DNA of 64,000 nt from Arenimonas sp. SCN 70-307 (GCF_001724815.1 NZ_MEDO01000014.1:248001-312000); one strand, 5' to 3'; counted from the first letter of the stretch, positions 25,324 through 34,904 are shown. Notes: generated from the sequence alone by a model not told the origin. Numbers and translations are program-made.

Positions 25324-26436
25324 TCAGACGCTACCACACGCGCGCAGAAAATCTTGGGCAATCCGGGAATTTTCGAGATGCGCCACAGACTTCTTGGCAT
25401 TCGCTGCCAGGCATTCGCGTAGTTCTTGATCAGAGATAAGCTCCATTAATCTCTGAGAGAATTGATGCTCGTCATGCGTCCGCACCAGATAGCCGTTGAA
25501 TCCATCAACGACAAGATCTCCGGGGCCAGCGTCGCAATCGTATGCAATACAGGGCAAGCCAAACGATAACGCCTCGGCAAGCGCATTGGGAAATCCCTCG
25601 GAATCAGACGCAAACGCAAAGATTGAGGCGCGCCTGTAATACTCAGCCACGTTCCGTTGTTTTCCCTCGAAGCTTACCCATTGATCGACTTTCAGTGCCG
25701 ACGCAATTTGCTTGAGATTCCCCATTTCAGAGAATCCTTGAGCATCGTCACCAACGATGATGAGCCGCCAGTCGTCCCGTCGCGCGGCGGCGAACATATG
25801 AATGAGTCGATCAACATTCTTGGAAGGGATGAGACGCCCAACAAAGAGAACTTCGTTCCTCTTGGGTGCCTGTGAGGCGTTTGGCCAAGATGCGAGCGGG
25901 TTTGGAATGACTTCAATCACACGCTGCTTTGGAACCTTTTCCTTGATCACGCGCGCTGCTCGGCTTGTCTGGACGATCACGCACCCGGCGCTCGCATACA
26001 GCCATGACCGCAAGAATTCTTGGATCGTCCCGAGTGGTTTGTTGGGGTTGGATCGATCCGCCACCACTACGTCTACGCCCAGTCCCTTGGCGGAGAGCAA
26101 TGCGAGGCTATTCCAGTATTCACCAAAATTTAAAAATACCGATGGCTTGATTCGGCGAATAACGCGACGAATGAACCCCATAGTCCGGAGAGTCGATAAA
26201 ATTCGATGCCGATCGGAAAATGTGAAATCCGGGACATGAATCGTGACCTTGGGGGATATCTGGTAGAAGACCTCAGGTTTCTTGCCGTAAAGAATGCAGT
26301 GCACCTCCACATTGGGCCATTCTGCAAAAGCATTAAGCAATGTAGAAGCCACACGTTCGGTACCGCCAGCACATAGCGAATGGAGGCCGACCAAGATCGT
26401 CTTCAATGGTTTACCCATGTTTGTGGTCGATGTCAT
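25324..26436 (-). CDS. GT4-family glycosyltransferase (PglH/PglJ-like)
   Basis: 370 residues from ATG 26436 (MTSTTNMGK); a TTG three codons earlier behind GGAAAG and an ATG at 26418 are alternatives. GLHSLCAGGTERVASTLL at the N-terminus, NFGEYWNSLALL, IPNPLASWPN, VLFVGRLIPSKNVDRLI, and FAFASDSEGFPNALAEALSFG (E-x7-E type site, here SEGFPNALAEAL) match retaining GT4 enzymes that extend lipid-linked oligosaccharides. Base composition is clearly lower in GC than the flanks of the locus. The intergenic 78 bases downstream hold the G10 tract. Confidence 0.86.
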   Translation of the reverse strand: MTSTTNMGKPLKTILVGLHSLCAGGTERVASTLLNAFAEWPNVEVHCILYGKKPEVFYQISPKVTIHVPDFTFSDRHRILSTLRTMGFIRRVIRRIKPSVFLNFGEYWNSLALLSAKGLGVDVVVADRSNPNKPLGTIQEFLRSWLYASAGCVIVQTSRAARVIKEKVPKQRVIEVIPNPLASWPNASQAPKRNEVLFVGRLIPSKNVDRLIHMFAAARRDDWRLIIVGDDAQGFSEMGNLKQIASALKVDQWVSFEGKQRNVAEYYRRASIFAFASDSEGFPNALAEALSFGLPCIAYDCDAGPGDLVVDGFNGYLVRTHDEHQFSQRLMELISDQELRECLAANAKKSVAHLENSRIAQDFLRACGSV

Positions 26437-26464
26437 TTCATTCAACCGCTTCTTTCCGTCTCGT

Positions 26465-28375
26465 CTACTGACGTGTCATGGCGCTCTTCGTCAACCATCT
26501 GTTCGCCCACAATTGATACATGAAGATGCGCCATATGAGCGGCGAATAGTGGAAGCGGCCTCCTTGGAAGCTCTTGATCCAGGACTCCACGACGCGCGGA
26601 TCCAGAAACTCTGACACTCGAAGCTGATCGGCAGAGCACGTTTCGGAAAACAGCTCGCTAAGCTCGTCTCGGAGCCATTTCATGATCGGAAGCGAGAAGC
26701 CCGCCTTTGGTCTCGCCATCATCTCCTTTGGGACATGACGATGGACGATGTGCTTGAGGATTCTCTTCGTCGTGAGCCCGTCAAACTTGTAGCTAAGAGG
26801 GAGCCGGGCTGCAAACTGGGCGACTCGATGATCGAGGAAAGGCTCTCTTCCCTCCAATCCAACGGACATGGTCGCCCGGTCAACCTTGGTAAGAATGTCG
26901 TCCTTCAGATAGGTCTGATAGTCCAGACCCATCGCTGCCTCCATCGGGTCTGCACCATCAGGCCAACCGCCCCGAGTTTCCATCCGCGATTCACGATCGC
27001 CGGGTAGAAGTTGATTGAGCATGGATTGCGGCATTTTTCTCGAACGCTCGTGGAGGCGTTGAGCCATCTGCACATTGCTGGCCGCCAGACTCTCGCCGAT
27101 TCCAAGTAATCGATGTCGCAAAGCATGTGCCGACTTCGGAAACAAATTCGTAGCCAACCTCAACGATTCACCTATCGGGCCGCGAAGCGCTGAGGGAATC
27201 TGGCCCATTCGGGCAATCCGGCGCGCGGTAATCGGGTAGGAATCGTAGCCGCAAAATAGTTCGTCCCCCCCATCTGCCGACAAGGCTACCTTCACTCTAG
27301 ACCGCGCCAGTCGACTCACCAAAAGTGTCGGTATCGCAGAACTGTCTGCAAACGGCTCGTCGTATACCTCAGGCAATTGGCTGATCGTGTGCAGTGCGTC
27401 TGCCGGCGAGCAATACAGCTCATGATGATCTGTTCCCAGGAAGCTTGCCGTCGCGCGGGCAGATGGGGCCTCGTCGTTTCCCTCAGTGAAACCGATAGTA
27501 AACGTCTTGATCTGCGATGATGATGCCGACTGCAACAGTGAGACAACCGCCGTGCTGTCGTAGCCACCACTGAGGAAGACTCCTACCGGCACGTCTGCCA
27601 CCATCCGGTACTCACACGCAGACTTCAGCAACGCCTCTAGTTCGTCGGCCGCGTCATCGAATCCAATGGTTAGCTTGGGAGCTTGATGGAGACAAGCGTA
27701 GTTCCACCAGCGCACACGTTCGCATCGCCGCGTCCTCAGACTGAGAACCCAGTAGGTACCCGCATCCACCTTGTTGCAGTTCTCATAGATGCAGTCGTCG
27801 TCCGCCACATAACCATTCTCGAAGAATGACCTCAGGCCAGACTGACTCAATTGGGCGCTGAAAACTTTGTTGGCCCTGAGCGCCTTTAGTTCAGAGGCAA
27901 ATAACCAGGCGTCTGTGCTCTGATACACATAGAGAGGCTTTACGCCCACTCGATCCCTTACGAAATAGACCTGCTCACTCCGCGCGTCATGAAGGACAAA
28001 CGCAAACATACCTATGAAGAGATCAAGGCACCTGACGCCCCATTCCGCGAATGAATGAAGAATCACTTCGGTATCGGAATCCGTATGGAAGGCATGGCCG
28101 CGAGCGATCAACTCCTTTCGAATCTCGCGGTAGTTGTAAATCTCTCCGTTGAATACGATTGAAAGTTGCTCGTGGCGCATCGGCTGGCGACCGGCTTCAG
28201 TCAGGTCCAAGATCGACAGCCGCGCATGGCCCAAGCCAACCCGTGTCGCGGGCCCGTCAATCACCAAGGCATCTTCGTCGTCCGGCCCCCGGTGGCGCAG
28301 GCTTGCCACCATTGATCGCAGGTCAGGCTTGCCAAGACGGCCAGCAAAATCGATGAATCCCGCGATTCCGCACAT
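26465..28375 (-). CDS. asnB: Asparagine synthetase B-type glutamine amidotransferase
   Basis: 636 residues from ATG 28375, so that Cys2 (MCGIAGF) becomes the N-terminal nucleophile; the ATG overlaps the stop of the preceding gene (TGATG). The N-terminal Ntn glutaminase domain has RHRGPDDE, GHARLSILD and FNGEIYNYREIR; the synthetase domain has the pyrophosphate loop SGGYDSTAVV and LSADGGDELFCGYDSY. It uses glutamine and ATP to amidate a carboxylate. In O-antigen clusters such genes usually amidate a uronic acid; the HexNAcA made by the dehydrogenase at 40137-41417 is the obvious substrate (inference). Free asparagine synthesis is the alternative. Confidence 0.92.
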   Translation of the reverse strand: MCGIAGFIDFAGRLGKPDLRSMVASLRHRGPDDEDALVIDGPATRVGLGHARLSILDLTEAGRQPMRHEQLSIVFNGEIYNYREIRKELIARGHAFHTDSDTEVILHSFAEWGVRCLDLFIGMFAFVLHDARSEQVYFVRDRVGVKPLYVYQSTDAWLFASELKALRANKVFSAQLSQSGLRSFFENGYVADDDCIYENCNKVDAGTYWVLSLRTRRCERVRWWNYACLHQAPKLTIGFDDAADELEALLKSACEYRMVADVPVGVFLSGGYDSTAVVSLLQSASSSQIKTFTIGFTEGNDEAPSARATASFLGTDHHELYCSPADALHTISQLPEVYDEPFADSSAIPTLLVSRLARSRVKVALSADGGDELFCGYDSYPITARRIARMGQIPSALRGPIGESLRLATNLFPKSAHALRHRLLGIGESLAASNVQMAQRLHERSRKMPQSMLNQLLPGDRESRMETRGGWPDGADPMEAAMGLDYQTYLKDDILTKVDRATMSVGLEGREPFLDHRVAQFAARLPLSYKFDGLTTKRILKHIVHRHVPKEMMARPKAGFSLPIMKWLRDELSELFSETCSADQLRVSEFLDPRVVESWIKSFQGGRFHYSPLIWRIFMYQLWANRWLTKSAMTRQ

Positions 28376-29502
28376 CAACTCGACTCCATGTGCATCAACA
28401 ACTGATCGGAAGAAAGGAATTCGACAGATGGCCAGCGCCTCAGAATGCTAGCCAATAACTGGTCGAGCAGCCGAATGCTACGCCTCGCATGGGCGTGATC
28501 CATGCCGGATACATAGTTGACGCGGTGTGTGGATATGACTGCGGGCTTGCCCAATGTAAATGCTTCTTGAATGCCGTGAAGCGTGCGGGCCGGCCAATCT
28601 ATACGCTCGCTTTCAAATGGTTCGAACAAGACATTTCGCACCGAGTACAACAATTCTTCGGGACTCTTCAAGCCCGTGTAGTAGCGTCGTACTCGCCCTT
28701 CTGCCCGGTCGCCCGCTGGAACGAACTGGCCCCGCTGGGCCTGGATGAGGCGGACGCCTAAACCCGCCAGAGTCACTCGCAACTGATCCGGCAAAATGTA
28801 ATTGCAGGGAGTAAATGTCGCTGACTCAAAGCCGAAGGTCTGGGCGAACAGTTCGAGCCCTGCCCTTAGTCGCGCGCGGGCATCCTCCACTTCTTCGGGA
28901 CTCTCAGCCCAAAAAGCCGCAAGGTAATCGCGCTGCCGCGGCGACGAAGTGGACGTCGTGAGCCCATAGAATCGATGCTCAAACGCAATCGTAGTCTCCC
29001 GGCGGCCATGGCGTAGATCAGACATCCACCGTGGCACGTTCAGGTGCTCGCGCCCATGGAACTGGGGCCGAATCAGTCCTAGTTCGATCGCCTGTCGCCA
29101 GCAGTCCTCCAGACTTTCACCGTGATAGTGCTGATACGAATTCCAAATGTGTTGGTGGTGAAAGCGCTGGAAGTTGTCGCGCTCGATGGCATCAAAGTTC
29201 GGATTGCCCAATATAGTGTTGAACGTAAAAACCGCCGGACGGCCATTAGCGTCGCGGTGAGCATCGAGAACATTCATAAGTGCCTCGAAATCGCTTCGGC
29301 TCTCGAGACAATCTAGGCGGTCATATGGCGAATCATCTACGCGAATACCCGCCTTGAGCAAGGCATCGAACGCGTCACGTCCCGGCATGCGAATGGCGCC
29401 CCAGTCATCGCTTTCGAACACAACCAGTTTGCGATTGGTACGCCAACCCCGAAGATTGGTGTACAGCGAGAGCGCCTTATCCTTCAACGATGAAATCGTC
29501 AT
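28375..29502 (-). CDS. Polysaccharide-deacetylase-like protein, copy 2
   Basis: 375 residues from ATG 29502 (MTISSLKDK), giving a 19-base gap after the upstream gene; a longer frame of 14 extra residues is unlikely. It is a paralogue of the 21720-22847 product, with the same blocks in order: NLRGWRTNRKLVVFESDDWGA (given as NLRGWR and ESDDWGAIR), RPAVFTFN, GLIRPQFHGREHLN, TFTPCNYILPDQLR, VISTHRVNY and RRWPSVEFLSSDQL. SDDWG is nearer to the canonical NodB metal motif than copy 1. Cytoplasmic, function unproven. Confidence 0.7.
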   Translation of the reverse strand: MTISSLKDKALSLYTNLRGWRTNRKLVVFESDDWGAIRMPGRDAFDALLKAGIRVDDSPYDRLDCLESRSDFEALMNVLDAHRDANGRPAVFTFNTILGNPNFDAIERDNFQRFHHQHIWNSYQHYHGESLEDCWRQAIELGLIRPQFHGREHLNVPRWMSDLRHGRRETTIAFEHRFYGLTTSTSSPRQRDYLAAFWAESPEEVEDARARLRAGLELFAQTFGFESATFTPCNYILPDQLRVTLAGLGVRLIQAQRGQFVPAGDRAEGRVRRYYTGLKSPEELLYSVRNVLFEPFESERIDWPARTLHGIQEAFTLGKPAVISTHRVNYVSGMDHAHARRSIRLLDQLLASILRRWPSVEFLSSDQLLMHMESS

Positions 29503-29521
29503 TACTTCGCCACCAGCATGC

Positions 29522-30829
29522 TCACCGCAATCCCGGCATAGCATAGAGAATCAGCTCGTACAGGCTCTGATCGGCGCTCACGAATGGTGCTATGAAGAAG
29601 TTCCCAAGCAACAGCCAGATCGAAGCAAAGCCAAGCATGAAGCGTACGCCCAGAGCCAAGTTCAGAACCAGCAGAAGTGATGCACCCGAGAGGACCTGTC
29701 GATCTAGTCGCTTGCGCCCGGCTCCGCTCGCCACAAATAGAATGATCGCCGCAAGCAGCAGCATCTCGGCCAATGCATAGAAGCGGCCCAGCGATGGAAT
29801 GTAGCTCACCAGGTTGATAACTCCATACAAGAGCATTCCGAACACGAGCAGGCTGCGCACCAGCCCTTCATTGCTGAGGCAACCACGCCAGACCATCCAA
29901 CTCGCACCAAAGGTGAAGAACGCCATCACCAACCAGTTGTTCAGTTGAAGGAACCAGATCGCGGAATTCATGCGGTCGCCCATCACGTCCGGGTTGGCAG
30001 CGACTGCGCCCATATATCCGGCGGCGCGCTCTTCTATTGGCAAGGGCAGATAACCCATCAAGGCCTGCACGGTGGAAAATTCGAGCGCGGCGCCCAGCAT
30101 AGAGATCAGGAAGAATACGTACACGCCGATGCCAAAGCGGCGCACCAGGAAGTACGCAGCCGTGACGGCACATGCAAGCCAGAACGAAAAGTGGATCAGG
30201 GGAGTCGCAAGGATGATGGCTAGATACTTCTTTCTGCCAGTGGCGTGGTAGTGCAGGAATCCAAACACGAAGACATGAAGCGCAGTCCACATGCGCACGC
30301 CGTTGAGCCCCGCCCCAATATTGATGTGGAACGCATATGCCAAAAGCAGGAAGCCCACCAGCAAGCCGAACCTGGCTGGGATCCGGTCGATCAGGAACCA
30401 TACGTTGCGCGAGTACACATAGCCGAAAAGTACTCCAAATACGGCGAAAAGCAGCCAGCGCTCATCCGTTAGCAGAGAGACCGCATAGGTTAGAAGCGGC
30501 TGGTAGACATCCTGATATTGACTGCCCTGCACGAAGAACAGCCCGATCAGGTGGCGCAGACTGAACTGCGCTTGATGCATCTCCTTCAGCCACTCTGCAT
30601 AGCTGACGGAATCAAATCCCGAGTCTGCTGCGATATAGAAAGCCGCGCCAAAGTAGACGGTGAATATCCAAACCAGATTTCGGGAGGCGGGATCCCTCGG
30701 TCGCATAACCGCCAATACCACCGCCACGAACGGCGCCGCCAATGCAAGCAGGTAGAGCCTCACAGCACGACCAGGCTTTGACCTCCCAGCCTTGAGCTGC
30801 CGATGGTCGGGTTCGGCGTCAGTCCACAT
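29522..30829 (-). CDS. EpsG-like polysaccharide polymerase (Wzy candidate)
   Basis: 435 residues from ATG 30829 (MWTDAEPDH), which follows the upstream stop by one base (TGACATG). About ten or more hydrophobic helices, including LYLLALAAPFVAVVLAVM, FGLLVGFLLLAYAFHINIG and YLAIILATPLIHFSFWLACA. The pattern (D-S-YAEW early, HINIGAGLNGVRMWTALHVF, PLIHFSFWL) is that of EpsG proteins, inner-membrane polymerases that join repeat units in the periplasm. It is probably the Wzy of this cluster; a separate Wzy_C/ligase-type protein is encoded at 42386-43771. Confidence 0.82.
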   Translation of the reverse strand: MWTDAEPDHRQLKAGRSKPGRAVRLYLLALAAPFVAVVLAVMRPRDPASRNLVWIFTVYFGAAFYIAADSGFDSVSYAEWLKEMHQAQFSLRHLIGLFFVQGSQYQDVYQPLLTYAVSLLTDERWLLFAVFGVLFGYVYSRNVWFLIDRIPARFGLLVGFLLLAYAFHINIGAGLNGVRMWTALHVFVFGFLHYHATGRKKYLAIILATPLIHFSFWLACAVTAAYFLVRRFGIGVYVFFLISMLGAALEFSTVQALMGYLPLPIEERAAGYMGAVAANPDVMGDRMNSAIWFLQLNNWLVMAFFTFGASWMVWRGCLSNEGLVRSLLVFGMLLYGVINLVSYIPSLGRFYALAEMLLLAAIILFVASGAGRKRLDRQVLSGASLLLVLNLALGVRFMLGFASIWLLLGNFFIAPFVSADQSLYELILYAMPGLR

Positions 30830-30830
30830 G

Positions 30831-31973
30831 TCAGTATGCCTGGCGCCTCGACTTTCGCGACAACGACTCGTCGGCCAGGCGGTCGAACTGCCGCACGACA
30901 TTGGAAATTTCGTAGCGCTCCGGTTGGTCGATCTTCAAGGCCGCTTCGTAGTGGCCGGAAAGGAACTGATCAATCACCTCGATTGCCAGGTCATTCCCAC
31001 GCACGTTGAGAATGGGTCGTCCGCATAGCCAGTAGTCGATTAGCTTGCTTGGCGTTTGTCGGGCCCCAGCATTTTCAAAATTGACGACGAAATTCATGGC
31101 TGCGAGTTCCTCCATCACCTGCGCTCTCGGAAGGATGTCACGTAGTACGATTCGCGAATCGCGTCTGGCGAACGGGACCACCAACTCCGGGCTCTTTGTG
31201 AATACGTGGAACTCGAAAGAATCCTTCCGCTGGACCAGATGCTGGAGAAAGGCGCTGGGGTCGCGGCGCCCCGGTATGAACAGTCCGGCGTAACCAAACC
31301 GGACCACACCATCACGCCGTGGTGAAATCGCCTTGAGTTGCTGGTAGTCGGCAAAACGAAACCCCTGCGGTATCACGTGGATCTTGCCGCTGAATTCCGG
31401 ATAGTAAGCATCCCTCGCTCCTTCGACAGGCACTACAACAGCGTCGGCACGCCGGCAGAATGACCTTTCTGGAATGCTGAAATACGGCATGACAGGAAAG
31501 GAGTCATTTTCCTGACCCATGTAGGGGTCACCGCAATCTGCAAGCCATACGTCAGCCGGCATGTGGCCACGACGGTGGGCTAGTGCTACTCCCCAATGAA
31601 TCGAATGGGGGGCCGCGATTGAGATCAGCACGTCATGCTTCGGGAGCCTTTCCAAGGCTCTGGCGGTACGCCACACGAGCTGGATGGATGGGTAATCGAA
31701 CATCAATTGCAGAGCGCGCCTGACGGCGCGTGGCACCAGATTCCAGCCCCCCCTGAAAGAAATAGGAATCTCCGGCCATGTGTCCTGACCAAGATCCGCC
31801 ATCGTCATTCCATACTCAGTTGCAAGCGCAGTCTGCCCGGAACGGTGCGGCGTCAGTATTGTTACCGGGTGACCTTGCCTGCACAGTTCCTTGGCCAGCT
31901 CCGTCGTGCGGTTGGCACGGGGAGAGTTGCCTGGGTGGAACGAGTAACTGACAATCAGGTAGCTTCTAGCCAT
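30831..31973 (-). CDS. Glycosyltransferase (GT4-like)
   Basis: 380 residues. VSYSFHPGNSPRANRTTELA at the N-terminus is typical of GT-B enzymes for surface glycans; VWLADCGDPYMGQEN, VVVPVEGARDAYYPEFSGKIHVIPQGF and GYAGLFIPGRR follow; the last third (PSKLIDYWLCGRPIL) replaces the usual E-x7-E with a Ser-Lys variant. It starts inside the last eight bases of the upstream gene and ends one base before the polymerase start. Donor and acceptor unknown. Confidence 0.8.
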   Translation of the reverse strand: MARSYLIVSYSFHPGNSPRANRTTELAKELCRQGHPVTILTPHRSGQTALATEYGMTMADLGQDTWPEIPISFRGGWNLVPRAVRRALQLMFDYPSIQLVWRTARALERLPKHDVLISIAAPHSIHWGVALAHRRGHMPADVWLADCGDPYMGQENDSFPVMPYFSIPERSFCRRADAVVVPVEGARDAYYPEFSGKIHVIPQGFRFADYQQLKAISPRRDGVVRFGYAGLFIPGRRDPSAFLQHLVQRKDSFEFHVFTKSPELVVPFARRDSRIVLRDILPRAQVMEELAAMNFVVNFENAGARQTPSKLIDYWLCGRPILNVRGNDLAIEVIDQFLSGHYEAALKIDQPERYEISNVVRQFDRLADESLSRKSRRQAY

Positions 31974-33075
31974 CTCTACGCTGACCTTTCAGGGGGCGCT
32001 CAGTAACCAGATGAGTTCTTGGGAACGCACGCCAGAGACCTTCGTAGATTGAAACGAGCTTTCTCACAACCACTGAAGCATCATGGACACTTTCGACAAA
32101 CTCGCGACCCCGTTGCGCCGAGTCCTGGAGCTGTGTAGGCGTCAACCCGAGTACGCCTCTCAGGACATCGTATATCGAATCAGGATCCGCGTTGAAGAAC
32201 GGCAGTTCGTGTTCAACGGGGAAGTGCTCCATGTAGGAATCCCTAATAGAAACAACCGTAGGACGGCCCATAGCTAGGGCTTCTATGGATGCAGTGCCGT
32301 ACCAGCCTGCGACGATTTGATCGATGAAGACGTGACATTTCCGGTATCGCCTTTTCAGTTCCTCATGTGAAACGCCCTCGACGAGGTCGAGTTCTATCGC
32401 ATGGCCCTCGGATTTCAATCGCTCAACGGCATCAAGGATGTACGATGTACCCTTGTTGCCCCGATGGGTGGGCGCGTGCATTAGCCTGAAGGTTCCTTGG
32501 AATGCCGGCAAAGGGGTGAACTCGTATTGCTCCAGGTCGATTGCCAGTGGCAACAATTCTGCGTCGGTTACGAACTCGGAATAGCAAGGGGCACATACCA
32601 ATAGCTTGTCCGCGTATTTACGCTCGCGAGCCAGACGCTTATCAATCCTGCGGTCGGAAGCCAAACCCTCCTCTGGCGTCTGCTTGTAACGGATATTTGT
32701 CCACTTGTATTTGCCAACGCTGACTCCATATTTCTGAACGTCACTGCCGAGATATTCCATAACGACCTTTTTCCCGAATATCCGATAAAGCGGCAAGTCC
32801 CACTGGCCGTTGGCCAGCGTTGTTCCGAAGTAGAAATGGAATATTTCATTGGTAAAGAAACAATATGCAAGGTAGATGCGCGCCCAGGCATGCCTCGCAA
32901 TTTTCTGAAACAGATTCCCTCCATGAGGTAGTGACACGTCTGTCACCCTCCCAAACGCGTCTGGCCTCGTTACCGACACCGCCCTATAGCCCAACCTACG
33001 AAGGTACATTGCTAGAACGCCGGACTGAGTTCCGTAGTTAACTAGTCCATGGAAAATCCGCGGCTTTCTTTTCAT
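31966..33075 (-). CDS. Glycosyltransferase (GT-B, GT1/GT4-like)
   Basis: 369 residues, ATG overlapping the wzx stop (ATGA). FHGLVNYGTQSGVLAMYLRR, FHFYFGTTLANGQWDLPLYR, KVVMEYLGSDVQKYG, MHAPTHRGNKGTSYILDAVE, and YGTASIEALAMGRPTVV (nucleotide-binding end) support a GT-B glycosyltransferase. There is no membrane segment apart from an amphipathic region near residue 60-80. It is coupled to the flippase gene before it and overlaps the glycosyltransferase after it. Confidence 0.8.
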   Translation of the reverse strand: MKRKPRIFHGLVNYGTQSGVLAMYLRRLGYRAVSVTRPDAFGRVTDVSLPHGGNLFQKIARHAWARIYLAYCFFTNEIFHFYFGTTLANGQWDLPLYRIFGKKVVMEYLGSDVQKYGVSVGKYKWTNIRYKQTPEEGLASDRRIDKRLARERKYADKLLVCAPCYSEFVTDAELLPLAIDLEQYEFTPLPAFQGTFRLMHAPTHRGNKGTSYILDAVERLKSEGHAIELDLVEGVSHEELKRRYRKCHVFIDQIVAGWYGTASIEALAMGRPTVVSIRDSYMEHFPVEHELPFFNADPDSIYDVLRGVLGLTPTQLQDSAQRGREFVESVHDASVVVRKLVSIYEGLWRAFPRTHLVTERPLKGQRRDG

Positions 33076-34583
33076 TTGCTTTTCCCAAGAAATAGAATGG
33101 CGCGGATTCCAGGAATCCGTTCTAATGCTGTGACTAGACGACTATTCATCGGGAGTCTCTGGGCAAGACTACGCATGCTCCAAAGCGCGCCCGTGAGACA
33201 TATTGTCGACCCGAGTATCAGAGCCATCGCGCCATCAAGAAAGCGCTGAGCGGCGAAGGCCAATGTGACGAGACCTGCCGCCGACACTACTAGGCTAAGG
33301 GCTCCGCGCGACCAGCGAAACCCGATGAGGCGATGCCCCACCCACGCCATGCCCGCTGTGTAGAGCAGGTAGCACAGTGCGAACGCAAGCGCTGCACCAG
33401 CGACTCCATTCCGTGGCACCAGCCAGGTCGCAAGCAGCCCCTGTATGGCCAAAAAGGTTGCCTCGGTGGTCATGAACAAGCGCCCTGCCCCCAGTGACAG
33501 CTGAATGAATCCCATCGGCCAGGACAGCACTCGCCCGAATACGCCCAGAACCATCAACACCAGCACGTCCGCCGCAGGCGCGAACTTGGCTGAATACAGC
33601 GCCCATACCATCCACTTCGCGAACGTCAGCGTGGCCAGCAGCCCGGGCACCGCAAGCAAAATTCCGATTTCGGTCTGCTCGTTGACTGCCCGCACCGCCT
33701 CCGCGCGATCGTGGATCACGGCCGTCAGGCGGGGGTAGAAGTCGGTGCCCATCGCGCCCAGCACGAAACCTGCGAACATGCCTGACAGAGCCCAAGCAGC
33801 CTGGTAGATTCCCGCCGCGTCCACCCCCAAAGTTCGGGCGATCAGCGTGCGTATGTACAGGTCCAGCGCCAGGGTGAGCACACCGCCCCACATCATCGCC
33901 AAGCCCAGGCGCAGGAGCGGCATGGCTTCGGCCACAGCCCCAGTCCAGTCCATTGGGACTGCCGGCACTTGTACGCGCCGAGCAAACGACCAACTGCAGA
34001 GCAAGGTAATCGTCGCATTCGCCAGCAGCACCGGCACGATGCCGTCCTTACGAAGCCATGCGTATAGGCCGATGGTGACGGCCGTGTTCAGTACCGCCGC
34101 AGCAATTTGCACACGGGCGATGTCGTCGATTCGGCGAAGCCCCTGCAACAGGCTCACCTGCCCGTCGCTGACTGCGGTCAACAACAACATGCCGCCCAGC
34201 ACTGCCAGCGCCCAGGCATGCTGCGTGGACTCGAACATCAGGCGGCTCAGGGGCAACGCGAGCGCGATGCTCGCTAGCCAGCCCAGCAGGCCGGTGGCCC
34301 AGACCAGCCGCCGCAGCATGCGTACGGTGCGGGCCACGGCCAGTGGATCGTCCTTGCCCTGAGCTTGCGCGATTGCGCGCACCGCGCTGCCCTTCAAACC
34401 GAGACCGGTGACGGTGCCCAGCAGACTGGTGGCCGAGGTGTACATCCCGATAACACCTACGCCTGCCGGCCCCAGTAGCACCGCAACAACCTTTACGCGC
34501 AGCAGGGCGACCAGATAATTGATTGCCTGCGCCCCGCCCATGATGGACGACGAGCGCAAGATCTGGCCGTAGGAATTCGTCAT
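33072..34583 (-). CDS. wzx: Wzx-type O-antigen flippase
   Basis: 503 residues with about 12 membrane helices. SSSIMGGAQAINYLVALLRV and VVAVLLGPAGVGVIGMYTSA at the N-terminus match WzxE/Wzx of the MOP superfamily, which carries undecaprenyl-PP-linked units across the inner membrane. GSAVRAIAQAQ, LLQGLRRIDDIARVQ and IYQAAWALSGMFAGFVL are also characteristic. Its ATG follows immediately on the stop of an acyltransferase remnant (TAGATG). Confidence 0.93.
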   Translation of the reverse strand: MTNSYGQILRSSSIMGGAQAINYLVALLRVKVVAVLLGPAGVGVIGMYTSATSLLGTVTGLGLKGSAVRAIAQAQGKDDPLAVARTVRMLRRLVWATGLLGWLASIALALPLSRLMFESTQHAWALAVLGGMLLLTAVSDGQVSLLQGLRRIDDIARVQIAAAVLNTAVTIGLYAWLRKDGIVPVLLANATITLLCSWSFARRVQVPAVPMDWTGAVAEAMPLLRLGLAMMWGGVLTLALDLYIRTLIARTLGVDAAGIYQAAWALSGMFAGFVLGAMGTDFYPRLTAVIHDRAEAVRAVNEQTEIGILLAVPGLLATLTFAKWMVWALYSAKFAPAADVLVLMVLGVFGRVLSWPMGFIQLSLGAGRLFMTTEATFLAIQGLLATWLVPRNGVAGAALAFALCYLLYTAGMAWVGHRLIGFRWSRGALSLVVSAAGLVTLAFAAQRFLDGAMALILGSTICLTGALWSMRSLAQRLPMNSRLVTALERIPGIRAILFLGKSK

Positions 34584-34904
34584 CTAATTAAACGTGCGAA
34601 TGACTTCTGCTGGAACGACCCCGACTATCGCCACCGGTGGGGCGTTGCACGCCACAAGTGACGAATGGGCAGTTACCGCTTCCTTTCCGATTCGCAAATA
34701 GTTCAGCACTCGAGCGTTGGATCCGATAAAAACACTGTCCTCGATCACCACTGGAGCAGGCCACTCAGACTGGGAGATGGACCGCTGGTCCAGCTGTATC
34801 CCAAGGAGCCCCCTGCCGAGCACCTCGACATCGGCGCCGAATAGAGAACCCGGTCCGCTTGAAATATATGAGTGCTCACGTATTTCGCGAATACAGTTTT
34901 TGAT
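34584..34904 (-). pseudogene. C-terminal remnant of a left-handed beta-helix acyltransferase
   Basis: About 106 codons, open from just after a TAG at 34905-34907 to the TAG before wzx, with no ATG start (only a GTG at 34823). The translated sequence EHSYISSGPGSLFGADVEVL, then PVVIEDSVFIGSNARVLNYL and RIGKEAVTAHSSLV, shows the hexapeptide rhythm, and the tail PVAIVGVVPAEVIR is the usual end of such enzymes (GxPAxVI). Members run to about 200 residues, so the N-terminal half is missing. It may have acetylated a sugar of a previous repeat unit. Confidence 0.65.
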
